DNA from: Lactifluus volemus
Lineage: Eukaryota; Basidiomycota; Agaricomycetes; Russulales; Russulaceae
Assembly: GCA_022376515.1 (NCBI GenBank)
Contig: WTXI01000036.1
Span: 124,001-188,000, forward strand
Direction of reading: 5' to 3'
DNA length: 64,000 nt
Positions 11,216 to 22,137 of the stretch are shown in pieces; position 1 is the stretch's first letter, and each line of letters starts with the position of its first letter. The notes under the pieces were generated by a model. The model saw only the letters and a list, made by a program, of their open reading frames with translations, was not told where the DNA came from and did no database searches. The position numbers and the translations under genes were made by a program.

Positions 11216-12073
11216 TTTTTTTTTTTTTTTTTGGAAAGCGCTTTTTATTTGGGAGTTAACTAAGACGCTAACTACCTAAATAAAGTGCTAAGTGTCAGGA
11301 GATTTACCATCAGCTTATCTTAGCGCGCTGGAGCCGGGCCGGTGGACCGGGGAGAGGACGAAAATGCATTTACGCACATCCCTGGAAGGGGATAGTGTGG
11401 GACTCAGGCCACTTCACCTGGGGTCAGCTATCATGGCCTCCTACCCACTAAAACCTCACGATTGTAGAGCCAGTTGTATGAGGGATCCCCATGCTGTCTT
11501 AGGATGAGATCCCAGGTGCGGGATATTGTCATGGTGAACTTCTTATTTTGTTTGATTTTAGCCGTGATTCTTCATGTTTTTAGTTCAGTGGTCGGTTTGG
11601 TAGCTTATGGTGCAGGTAGGTGCACAGATTCTTCATTGTGGGCAGGTTGCCAGTGGTGCGGGTTGGTGCGTGTGGCTGGCCCGGGCTCCGGGCCAGGGAT
11701 TGGGACACATCAGTTGTTTTGTTGGTGCCTGTAATTGTAGTGTAGGTCACGGTGGCAGTGGCATTGAGATTTTAGGATGTCTTGCAGTTGCTTATGCTAG
11801 GTAGTGCTTTGTAGTAGGTAGTACAGTATTAGCAAGTGGTACTGTAGTGACATCTTGTGCTGTGATTGAGTGGCATGCAGGTTGGTGGGTATGGTTCATA
11901 CATTATACCGTTTGTTGGGCTCTCCAAGTCTCAACACCTCATAGTTAACAGGGTTTATGATATTATGGTGTGTGTGTTAGGGGGTCGTGGTGTGCGAGAG
12001 CGGTGTGTCGCTCACCCTTGCCTGGTGTAGGAAAAACCCGCCATGGTGGTGGTTCGGGTTCAAGGGCCCCCGA
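11216..12073 (-). mobile_element. 858-bp poly(A) retroelement with 12-bp target-site duplication
   Basis: TGACCGAGCATC at 11204-11215 is repeated at 12074-12085. The insert between begins on the plus strand with a run of 17 T (11216-11232), so its 3' poly(A) end lies at the left and it is oriented on the minus strand, the same as the host gene. An AATAAAAAG-like signal precedes the A tail (plus strand: ctttttattt at 11241-11250). I see no reverse transcriptase and no tRNA-like head, so it may be a SINE, a 5'-truncated LINE or another retrotransposed transcript. Confidence 0.85.
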
Positions 12074-14829
12074 TGACCGAGCATCTCAACAACGCAATCG
12101 GAATCCTCGGGATCCGGATCCTCCGGGTCATCCTTGGGTGCATGCAGTCGCAGAATAGTCAAAGAACGGATCGAAAGCGGCACCATCGCAGCGAAAAGCT
12201 GTCCCATCACAGACCGAAATAGAGTCTGTGCTGCAAGCGGCTTGAAGTATCCTTCTAAAACTTCTCTGTACAGCTGGTCCAACGGATCCTGTCCATCCCG
12301 ACCTCGTGAGTGTCCCAACAGACGCTGTATGACCTGTTTCCTGCTAAACCCAAAGCTAGGAGGTGGCTTATTTATCAACCCGCATGCAACGGCAGCCCAC
12401 TGAAACGAGCCTTCCGCCGCCTCTGCCAGTTTGGCTCCATGTCGTTCGAACAAGCCCAAGGGGAGTTCGCTCTCGAGATACAGGTGAATATCTTGCTCCG
12501 TCTTAACAGCTAGTTTTGGATCGTCCATGTAGATGGTGCGCACGGACAGCGCGTTACCAAATACATGTTCGATTCCATTGTCCGGCCTCGAGGTGATGAA
12601 GATGCGAAAGTTCGATGGGAACTCGAACAGATGTTGGGCAATAAATTTGTGTAATCCGCTTTGGCGAATCACGTCACCGCTCTCATCCAACGCATCGATA
12701 ACGATGAGAATTGGATCCCCAAGCTGAACGTGCTTGACAGGTTCGAGCAGGAGGCGTTCGAAAAGGGTACGATAGTGTCGAGTACTACAAAGAGATGGAT
12801 CATTCTTCAGCACCCTTCCGAGGGCGAGTTTGAACAGAGGATAGCGATTGGAGAGATCGCGAGCAAGTGTCGTGAACAACTGGTGAGCCTCGTCTTTGGA
12901 GCCCTCCTTCCGTAGAAAAGCGAAGTAAGAGCCGAGATGCTTGTTTTCTAACCGACGGGCGACCTCATGGGCAATCGAAGACTTTCCTGTGCCGGCCTGG
13001 CCGAGGAGCACGAGCCCACGTTGAGATTCTCGATCCTCGACCCAGTTGATGATATGGTCCAAGAAATCTTCTCGTGTGCCCGGAAGACAGCGCCTGTCAT
13101 CGCCAAATCGCCAGCCTCCTTTATAAGGCAATTCTCTTATTTTTGCGTCGAGTTCTTTGTCTCCTCATCAGATTGACCATTCGACAATCCATACCATAAG
13201 GAGTACGCACCATGTTCCAGCACAACACCCCCTGCGATAACAGTAGTACCCGCGAGAAAATTATCTCGCAGTCGAGCAAGGTTCGTGCGGTACTCATCAA
13301 TTTTACCGTCCACTTGGCAGACGATATTCTTCAAAGTCCGCTTTCCTAAATCAAATCTTTATTATGATGAATGACCACAGAGAGGCAAAGACGACGTACC
13401 GACATTCACGTCCTCCGCATACGATATAATAAATTTAGCACATTCCGAGACACACTCCAGCATCTCATCCAAGATTTTCGGTTGCGTAGACTCCGGGTCC
13501 ATGTTCCTCAAAAGGTCCGCCTTCTTCGCAAAGTCAAACGCATCCAGTATCGCTTGAAGTAGTGTTCTGACGTTGTCGTCACGCTTCAGCTGGAGTAGCA
13601 AAGTCTGACGGCAGTTGAAAAAAATAATTGAACTATGTATATCCTCCGACAGAGCACGGAGACGAACCTCGGGAATCTTTGAGAGCAATTTCCATGCTAA
13701 CTTTGCGTGGGGGAACAACTGAACAGCAGTTTAGCAAGGGATACGGAAAACCCATCATGGTGTTAGTCATACCTCAGCGATCGGGTCGACAGTGTCAATC
13801 ACTTGCTTCAAAACATCAATTGCTGTCTTCCACGCTTTTATGGTATCCATGGCTTCCATTGCTTCTTCAGCACGATAAAGAGTACGTGGCATCTCCGACT
13901 GGCTGACAACAGCTGGCCTCACAGGAGTATCGCCCTCAGTGGGAAGGTCAAGCGTCTGGGATAAAGGAGATAGAGAGGCGGCAACTGTCATGGGTTGCCT
14001 GGTTTCATGATTTGATTGGATAGAAGGACGTACAGCATCTCCTTCAGCAGCAGAATCGTCCAACTCTGTTGTCACAGGATTCGATGTAATGGCTGCTGTA
14101 GTCAGAGACTCGGTGATTGTCAAAAGTATATTCGGCTTCATTGAGTGTCTACCATGTCCATCAGCAGCGCTAAAAACTACATCAAGTTCTACATGTAGGA
14201 CGCTCAGCAAGATGCATGAGTAAGGATCCGAAGAAATGAACGAACCGCGTCGGGCTTCACAGGCTATCTCCTGCTGCCCGAGAAGCATGTCTTTTCGCAT
14301 AGTCCTCTTTGCATAAAGAGATACACTAATATGAGAGAGCGATTGTACGACACTGTACGGGAGTCAGTTGGGTATTGAAACGGATATACGACATTTCTCA
14401 CAATGTGTCGACTTTCTCGTTCCATTCGACGTGCTGATCAACACTTTGCATCGATCGGGTCTTCCATGTCTTCTCCCCACTGGTCACTGTAACGTAAAAC
14501 CGTCTCCCTTTCCCCGGGAGGGATTTCAGAGCAGGAAGATTGTGCGCCCTGAGGACTGACAGGAAAAGTTCAGTACTTATCGGTGCAGCATCACGAAAAA
14601 TATATACCAGTGACTTCGAGCTGAAGCACGCTCGGTTGTGTCTTGCTGACTTGATCGCTGATCAGGGCAGAGTTGTCTGAGCAAATATCGAGATGAATGG
14701 AAGTGAGTGATGTACCCGATTCGGGATGTTTGAGGATCTGGGCTGCGGTAATGGTTAACACCCGGGGACATCAGGTGTGAGAGACTTTGACATACGAATT
14801 TGGTTGAGCGAATGACATCGTAGAACGAA

Positions 14830-15820
14830 GTGAGAAGTTGAGATTGAGATGACCACTGGCACTGGCCTGTACTCGTTAGAGCGCTTCGTCGTTTGGAACA
14901 AATAAAACAAAAGTCAGAAAAAAGGCGCTGGTGATCCCTTGTTGAGTTTGTGCAGCTCGAAGTTAGTTCACTAGGGGATCCAACTAGAAAATGCCAATTG
15001 TTTGCTGAAGCTCGTCCTGGGAAAAGTGTTATGTTGGGTGAGATTGATCTTACCTTTTCGCACTTTTTTTGAAAGTGCTAGCGCTTATTCTCAAGTACCT
15101 CAGGTTACTTACTACAGTATATGCGATCAGCCCTACCTAATCAAGCTGAAGTCGACTCAGGTACCGTAGTAATAGTAGTAGTAGTAGGAGCCAACAGAAT
15201 CAAGTCATGTAACCTTTTTCGCGTGTTAGAGTCATGTGCATCCTCACCCTCGCACACTGGCGCAACGTAAAAGATCTGCGACGTCGCTGGGATGCACGCG
15301 AGGTTAAACGGAATCTCATAGTTGATGAGCACAGATGAATCGTGGTATATACAAACAGCGGATGATATAGCAAGGAAAAGAATGAACAAGAGATATGAAT
15401 GCAATCGATGAATATGGTGAAGCAACTCTCAGAGTTATCCACGGAATTACTAATGAGGTTTAGTCTTGATTACATTGAATTGGCTTCATGAGTTAGCTAT
15501 ATGCGTACTGATGTAAAGCCTTGCGGCATGTACTGTACTGTAGCAGTGGTGAAAAGGAAAGCAATGGTTCCTATCTTAGTTCAGTCACGTCCGAGTCGGC
15601 AAAATGAACAAAGCCCAACATCTACCGCATTTGTTGTGTAAGGTTAGGGTTTTGGTACAGTAGTACAAGGTCCTCTGAATGGGGCAAGTTACCCGTACAG
15701 GCGTCAAACTGGTATGCCACAGGCACAGGTCGCTAAACGTCAATTCAGTTTCTACTGTATGCGGATTTGTCTTCGAGCCACACGCTGTGCTTAGACGCCG
15801 TGTCCTTCTCTCTCTTTTTC
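14830..15820. other. Intergenic, with a possible small secreted protein on the minus strand
   Basis: Mostly non-coding. Contains a short TAG microsatellite near 15170-15187. On the minus strand 15425-15141 a 94-residue frame begins with a hydrophobic signal-like stretch (LLFILFLAISSAVC) but has no recognised domain. It is listed separately. Confidence 0.4.
15141..15425 (-). CDS. Possible small secreted protein
   Basis: The 94-residue frame begins MLHHIHRLHSYLLFILFLA, a basic start followed by a hydrophobic core and a small-residue site (SSAVC) consistent with a signal peptide. The mature part has three Cys counting the one at the cleavage region and a Thr-rich end (LLAPTTTTITTVPES). No family is recognised. 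The Thr run comes from the adjacent TAG microsatellite, which argues for caution; this could be a chance frame. Confidence 0.25.
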   Translation of the reverse strand: MLHHIHRLHSYLLFILFLAISSAVCIYHDSSVLINYEIPFNLACIPATSQIFYVAPVCEGEDAHDSNTRKRLHDLILLAPTTTTITTVPESTSA

Positions 15821-15824
15821 TCCG

Positions 15825-17993
15825 ATGGAGTACGACATTTTCCGCGACGAACTCGCTTTAAAGTATCCTGCTTATGGCCACGCTCTATGGGTACCAAGTC
15901 CCGGGGGCCTTTATCTCTCTGTACAAGTGGGCGATGTCGGTTTCATTCGCGAAGGCAAATTTATCCGTCTATTCAACGTTCTGCTCCCTCGAGACCATCC
16001 ATCCCATGAGAACTTTGGTGTTCCAGAATACCATAAACCGTTACAGCTCAAGATTTCAAAACACAATTTTCCGAGCAAACTCAGTCCCAATAACTTTCGC
16101 TCCAAGGGAGTCACGCTTCTGTCTGATCAAGATGGATTAAACTTGAACGACATAGGGTAACCAAAGCAACCACCCTTCCATGTACAAGTCTTCTTATCAC
16201 TAACTCTTCACCAGGCCAGAATCTGCGCAAACAGTATTCTCATGCTCTAGGAGGCAAGGCGCAATCTTATCCCTTCCCGTGCCAGCCCAGCGTGAAGACA
16301 CAGTCTCCCGTGGAGATTTCGCTAAATGCATAACCAAACACATTGATGTCTGGTTTGCGTTCGCTCGGGACCTTGGCTTGGGAGTGACACGCATGGAGGA
16401 TATCATTCTCGTCACCGGACGTGATCTTGCAAGATCCTGGACCAATGTTGTATTCTCTGAGAATCAGGGAGGAGAACAGGTGTCGTTTGGTGTTCAGGTT
16501 ACTGGTACTTCCGATGTACAGTGGCAGGTCTCTCTTGAAGATGCCCGAGGGGCGGCGGTCAATAATGGTCCAAGTGGCAAGGTGCGCTTTCCCCCATCCA
16601 CTGTCTCGAAATGCTGAAACCTTAACTTGGATCGATATGCTCACATTAGAGTCTGCCAGAGGATCAATGTATATTCGTCAGGGGGTTCCGCGTCACCCGA
16701 TTTCTCAGGATATTGCCAAGGCTTCGGGGGGCAGCGGAGCCAACTTGGGACCTAGAGCAGGATGGACCAGAATCTGATCATGATAAGCGAGTCATAAGTA
16801 CCCCGTCCGAAACCGACGTGAGAAGTCTATTTAACGTCCCCAATATTTATTTGACATCTCAAAGTACCAGGATCCCCTCCGCACGCTCCTAAATTATCTT
16901 GATCAAGCGAGTATCATTTGAGCTGACCAAATGGAAGTCCAAGTCTAACAAATGTCATACAGCATGCGCCCGAGTGCGACATGGCCCTCGTTCACGACGA
17001 CGACCTTAGATACATTGATGTTGCTGTGTGTTTATTTCCTCAGTTGATTGTGACATCCGCCTTACCTCTTTCAGTCCCTAGAAAATCTTCGCCCAAATGG
17101 AGTTTTAGGCAACCTGCAGAATTCCAAGCCGGAGATCTCGTCAAGTCGGTGCGGTAGGTATACGCATGAACTATCATGATGAAGGCATTTTAAATACGCA
17201 CAGGTGTCGTTCCCGCCAGCCAGAATGGTTCAGAAGCTGGGATATCATTTGCTAAAGTAGCGATGTTATCTCACTATGTATTTGAGCCACCGTCCGACAA
17301 AGATAGCAGTGGTAGCTTAGCGAGAGCAACCTCGGTACGGAGATTACCTTTTATTCCCGTTCTGTCAGTGCTCGGTGATTCTCATGACATTGTTCAGGTG
17401 ACTTTGCACAGTGAAATGGCGCCAAGAACTGATACCACATCAGACCATTCAGGTAACAGGAGGTAAATCGACCATTTTGTTCAAGTTGACTCATTCATCG
17501 TCTGATATTCTCGGTCGCTAGACTCAGTGTCTACGCTAGATATATCACCGGACAGTATACAAGAACCAAGGGTCGTGATGGCCTTGGGCTATCATCAACT
17601 AGCCAACCTGCCTCTGAGAACCGATCCTCACGGAATCAACAACCTGTTGTACCAGCCTTCAGAAGAATACTGAATCGATTCCTATCACGATCCGCTCCTA
17701 CATTGCCTCCCGCACCACCCTCGTCGATCCCCGCGCCCTCCGTGGCACACCCCATGGCACTACTACCCGGTGCGCCCACTAGCCCTTCGTTACCACCAAC
17801 GTTACCGCCGGTAGACAATGCCTCGATCCCCCCGTATTCCATCGACACAATCCCTAAGTTGCCCCGCACGCGGCGCATCTCAGACTCCATTTTGCCCACC
17901 CCGCCGCCCTCCCAGACATCTTCCCCACCCTTTTTTATGACTAACAAATTGCCACCTGGGCCCACCTCTTCCGACCCCGCACTGGGCCTCTAG
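15825..17993 (+). CDS. IFRDEL-family protein, copy 1 (uncharacterised Agaricomycete family)
   Basis: Exon 1 (15825-16156) begins MEYDIFRDELALKYPAYGHA and continues through VQVGDVGFIREGKFIRLFNV to LPRDHPSHENFGVPEYH. Exon 2 (16215-16581) has RQGAILSLPVPAQRED and VTRMEDIILVTGRDLARSW. Exon 3 (16650-16817) has SLPEDQCIFVRGFRVTRFL and LRGAAEPT. Exon 4 begins at 16865. These landmarks are shared by a large unnamed family of Agaricomycetes; no biochemical role is known to me. Next comes an HAPECDMALVHDDDLRYID exon, but the donor of exon 4 is damaged (GCGAGTATC against ACGGTGAGT in copy 3). Using the available GT shifts the frame and meets a stop, so this copy may be defective. A Pro/Ser-rich tail ends at 17993. 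Confidence 0.65.
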
Positions 17994-17999
17994 TCGCCT

Positions 18000-19950
18000 C
18001 TCTCGTCGTCCCCTGCGTCTCCTTGTAAGTATGTTAAATAGATGTCGTACAATCTACTATTATCACAGCCCTGCTGGGAGACCACAATGGAGACCCGAGA
18101 TGACCATGTCCATTCGGTCCTGTTACAGTCGTGGTACTGTATATTCCCTGTTGATGACGCAGAATTGCGTTTGAACTATTTTTGAGTATCTCGCGAATTT
18201 TGTATCGCGTTGTCCAATAGCATCATCATGTCGGTAGCATGAGAATACGTACCAGATGTGTGACAGGCTTTGTCAAAGCCAGCTTCATCGAGTTCCTAGA
18301 TAATAAGTCTTCTACGGTGCCAATTCTTTCCTTATTCGGGCTTATGTGCCGACGGGGAGGTCACGTGCTCGGAGTACAAATCTGAATAAACTGTAGACTA
18401 GTGTAGAGAAAACGCTCTTGATCATGTCGATGGAGGAACTCAGCTGTGAAAGCAATGGGTCAGCGCCTCGAATTCACTCCTAAAGAGGTTACTCACGAGA
18501 GGTTACCGAAACGTCATCACCCCGACGCACACATACTATCGCTTACCTAGTAATGCAAAATCCCTGGGTAATGCAAAATGTGATTTTTTACCTCTTTCCA
18601 CCCTCCGATAGCACTGATCTTTGTATGATCTGAACTTCACATTACTGTAAAAACATACCCCCAGAGTGTTTCTGCAAATTTATGGTCTTGATGGATGGTG
18701 ATCTTCGAAATATATGTGTAAAATCTGTTAATTGTGTAAAAACTCAAGAACCTGATACAAAATGGCAAGGTTTTTGGTTCCCACAACTCAAACTAGATGC
18801 CCACATCTCCATGGACAGAACTCCGGCAGGTATTTCGCCCTGTGTGAGGGTAGCACAACGAAATTGAGCAAAGCGTGACAATAGGTGATTTTCGGTAATT
18901 CAAACTCCGCTTGTCAGGCGCTTACACGACGCGTCTGTTTACCGCGCGACGCACGTGTCGGAGATTGAAAAATCGAGTGCTCTCGCCAATTGGAAATGTG
19001 ACAAATCAATTGAAAACTGTGACCGGACCGCTTCCCGGTTTTGCAACACTAGGTGAGTTTTCACTTTCCCACCGGCAGACCTCTGGCAAGAGCGTTCCCT
19101 CATTTTTGCTCATAAAAAGTATGTAAACTACTAGAGTAGATGTCTGTCTATCACCCCCAGTCATTTTTTTGGCCTGATTTGAAGCTGATCCCCTGTTATT
19201 TGTTTTTTATTCTCAGGGCCCTGAAAATTTTGCATATCTAGGTCCGTGATAGTAATGATCGTGACTGGGGAGTCCTGGATGTGTCCCTGGAAACGACTTG
19301 GACAGCTGTTGGCTCTACGCCACTTATTAATAACCAAATAGGAAAGAGTCATAGCGGCCCGGGCCCAAACAATTGACACTTTTCATTTCCCTCTTTTTTC
19401 AAGATCCATTTTTTTTTAATAATAAAATTCATTCTTCGTAAAATATAAAATCGTAAGGACGTTAAGTAGGGGTTATCAGAAGTGAGACAAGGAGACAGTG
19501 AGGAGCGCGAGGCTCTCCCAAGGTGTAAGGGTTAAAAGTGAACTGACAAGTAAAGCCGAAAAGGAAGGCCGAACGTTAACAATCTTCGGCACCTTCAGAA
19601 GGCTTCACGGGATGCTTGCGCTCTCTTCGAGAGAGGATTAGTCCATCAGACTAAGGTTTGGGCGCAGCGCGAGTCGCAGCACGCAGCCCGGGACAGGGAG
19701 CACAAAGGGAGAACACAAAGCCAGAAATTTTACCGTACTGAGCTAACAATAGGGAGCTCGAGGCGATCTAGGAACTGGAAACAGAGAGACACGATGCAAT
19801 TCAGAAACATGAAGGAGACTAAAGGAACGGTCGTGCGACGCGAGGCCGCAGAGAACGGGTCAATGGCCGATGCGTAAGGGCGTTGTGCTCGATGTGAATT
19901 CGTGGCCCCTTTCATCGAGATGAACCAGGAGCTTGAGAAACACCCGGACA
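18000..19950. other. Non-genic stretch with duplicated fragments
   Basis: 18040-18515 continues the similarity to the downstream flank of the other IFRDEL copies and contains the empty target site ACCGAAACGTC (18505-18515) of the insertion at 25.9 kb. 19265-19330 resembles 26295-26385 (gggagtcctggatgt, then ctctacgccactta). 19391-19456 resembles 29029-29096 (caagatccattttttt, then cattcttcgtaaaa). No gene is seen. Confidence 0.6.
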
Positions 19951-20053
19951 TTACGGCGAGAGAGGAGAGAAAGGGAGTGCAACGAGGCAGGAGAAGAGGA
20001 AGACGGGAAGGAGTGTACAGAGCGAGGTTTCGAGGCCGGTCGCGTGCCTGACA

Positions 20054-21727
20054 TTACAAAGGCCCAGGAGCATCCATTGGACTCTGCTGCCGCATCTTCC
20101 CGGGTTTCAGAGGTCTTTGAGAGAATACATCCCTGAAATTGTGGGTACGCTGGAGATGAGCCTGGAGTTTTCGTGTTCCAACGAGCATTTCGTCACATTC
20201 AGGACATTTCTTCGGGTCGCTATGACAATCATCAAAATGGCGTGCGAAGTCGCGGGTGTGCAAAAATCTTTTGCCGCATACCGGACACTTGACGCGTGTA
20301 ACTGTAACAGGGTGAGCAGAACGCTGACGTGCGATGATGAATGGCTTGATGTCCTCCTGCTCTGATCCAGATGCCCGATAACGCTCCAGGTGAGGATTTT
20401 CCAGCGCAGGTAACACTTCCATGGCTAATTCCTCACCGAGTCCTTGCAGCGCCGACACGATAAGTGACTGCAACGGACCATATATACCCAGGGTCTGGAG
20501 AGCAGTGAATGGGTGGAAGAGTTCTAGCCACTGTGTGTCATCCATGTCGACTTGGAAAGTCGATGCCGGCATGTCAGGCTTGCGATAGATTTTGAGCTGT
20601 TCGATACCAGACAGGAGGAACGAAAGTTGGTTGCATATTTGTGCCATGGACGAGACTTGCCAATCTACCCCGCCGCATGAAATTTCGAAAGTAAGGTACT
20701 CGGATGGTCGCGTTGATGATAAACTTATCTCGACGGATCTGTAAGAAAAGTACATCGTTGCCATATTGCACGACATGAATGCTGGTGCGTGACCGATGAA
20801 CCGAGGGAGTTGTTGGATGCCGAAGACCAGCTGATTGAAGAATCTTATTTGCGCGACGCGGAGTAGAGGGGCATCGATTTGGGCCATGAGGTCCTCCAAA
20901 TACTCACTGACACCATGGAAGTCAAAACTGGTGAGAGCGGGGAGGACAGCACGTTTCAGCGGAGGTGGACGTCGAATTCTTGGATCAGGACGAGAGGCCG
21001 GGGATATGAATGCGATGGTAAGGTTCGTGAGGCTGGTCAAGGCGGAGATGCACGTGGCCATTGTCTCGGGCGAAATGCAACCACTATGCGGTATCCGCAA
21101 AAGGGAGAGATAAACAAGGCCATTTGAGGACAAAAGAAGTTGAGGTAATGTTGGAAATGAAATGCCATCCAAATGGAGTGATCGCAGACTTGGGGCCGAT
21201 CCACCTAAGAATGTATTGGAAAGCGCCGGCACAGACCCTTCTATCCGAAGAGAAAGAGATTCCATTGCCGGAAATGGCTCCTGCATCACTGCGACCAATT
21301 TCGCCAGTGGTACACTTATTCCATCGAGCGAAATCCTCCGTACACGGTTAGGGCGCTCGAGTGCAGCGATTATGTCATCCTCAACTCGAAGATCAAAAGG
21401 GAGACACTGTATTTCGATAGGTAAGGGGGGCCAGACATCCAGCATCTTCCTCACACGAGTCCCGTTTGTGCAGAGAAGGCGCAGATTGAGACGAAGTGGG
21501 GATGCAAACGCGATGTATCGCCATCTTTGGCATACATGCACTAGCTTGGGCCATTCGCACGCTCGGTAGAGAGCATCCGAGTCAGATAGGTAGAGTTCAA
21601 AGATATCCAGGAGGACATTATCTGGGAGCGAACGGATTGTAACACGGGGTGAAATTTGGCCTGGATTGTACAATAAGACATCGCTGTGAGTGTAGCCGAT
21701 ATCGCGTACCTCGTCCTTGAATCGCAC
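20054..21727 (-). CDS. F-box protein with two C-terminal C2H2 zinc fingers
   Basis: A single open frame of 557 residues. Near residues 30-80 it has RSLPDNVLLDIFELYL and WPKLVHVCQRWRYIAFASP, the F-box-like motif that docks substrate adaptors to SKP1 in SCF ubiquitin ligases. The middle is a leucine-rich region like that of other Agaricomycete F-box proteins. Two fingers close the protein: CPVCGKRF...RHFDDCH (about 481-502) and CPECDEML...HLQRTH (about 508-529), both C-x2-C-x12-H-x4-H. The tail is basic and Pro-rich. No intron is needed. The start at 21727 is the first in-frame ATG, and an upstream exon cannot be excluded. It lies between two fragments that are adjacent in the 26-30 kb copy of this region, so it may have been inserted after the duplication. 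Confidence 0.75.
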   Translation of the reverse strand: MRFKDEVRDIGYTHSDVLLYNPGQISPRVTIRSLPDNVLLDIFELYLSDSDALYRACEWPKLVHVCQRWRYIAFASPLRLNLRLLCTNGTRVRKMLDVWPPLPIEIQCLPFDLRVEDDIIAALERPNRVRRISLDGISVPLAKLVAVMQEPFPAMESLSLRIEGSVPALSNTFLGGSAPSLRSLHLDGISFPTLPQLLLSSNGLVYLSLLRIPHSGCISPETMATCISALTSLTNLTIAFISPASRPDPRIRRPPPLKRAVLPALTSFDFHGVSEYLEDLMAQIDAPLLRVAQIRFFNQLVFGIQQLPRFIGHAPAFMSCNMATMYFSYRSVEISLSSTRPSEYLTFEISCGGVDWQVSSMAQICNQLSFLLSGIEQLKIYRKPDMPASTFQVDMDDTQWLELFHPFTALQTLGIYGPLQSLIVSALQGLGEELAMEVLPALENPHLERYRASGSEQEDIKPFIIARQRSAHPVTVTRVKCPVCGKRFLHTRDFARHFDDCHSDPKKCPECDEMLVGTRKLQAHLQRTHNFRDVFSQRPLKPGKMRQQSPMDAPGPL

Positions 21728-21749
21728 CTGATCCCTTCTTGGAACATAC

Positions 21750-22137
21750 CATGCGCTTTCCTATCTTGTGGATTTTTGAAGGAGAAGTGTCGGAGGGTGC
21801 GTGATGGGGGATGTCAGTGCTCCTTGAGTGCGAGCTTGACGATACATGGCTGATCGGCTTTCGAGAGCGCCTGATTAGGGTATAAAGTCAGGTACTTTGA
21901 AATAGGATCATTGAGAGACCTTTTGACGTACTTGCGAGGGTTCATCGAAGGGTCTGGTGACAAAGAAGAGAGGGACATGGAGGGTTGCATTGGTGGCACA
22001 ACATGCGGACGCAGCGTGTCACTGTCTAATTTGCCTGGACGCGCCCGGCATGGGCCCAGTGGACTTGGATGGAGCAACATGGATTTTCTTCCTCAGATCC
22101 GGTCCACTAGCCCGGCTCCAGCAAAGCTGATGGTAAA
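21750..22137. other. Non-genic stretch
   Basis: Short frames only. It separates the F-box/zinc-finger gene from the duplicated WD-gene fragment; no domain is recognised. Confidence 0.4.

Larger units (their letters stand above)
8333..14818 (-). pseudogene. C2-NACHT-WD40 STAND protein gene, interrupted by a retroelement
   Basis: The family comprises signal-sensing NTPases of fungi (NWD/HET-E-like), implicated in non-self recognition. Predicted exons on the minus strand: 14555-14402, 14352-13773, 13718-13400, 13345-13211, 13154 through the insertion to 10735, and 10678-8333. Earlier exons near 14608-14818 (possible ATG at 14818) are less certain. The order of domains is: a C2-like domain (VLRAHNLPALKSLPGKGRRF ... 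SVSLYAKRT); a helical linker; NACHT with P-loop GQAGTGKSS, Walker B LIVIDALDES and FITSRP; a winged-helix-like region; and 14 WD40 repeats. The exon holding the NACHT end is cut at 11216-12073 by a poly(A) element with target duplication. Without it the coding count is an exact multiple of three and reads VVEMLGHLGSLLSN. As it stands, translation runs into the element and stops after about 31 foreign residues. Confidence 0.85.

Noticed and set aside
11288..12060. Reverse transcriptase or tRNA-like head in the 858-bp element
   Set aside because: No YxDD-type motif in any frame and no box A/box B pair was seen, so the class is left open.
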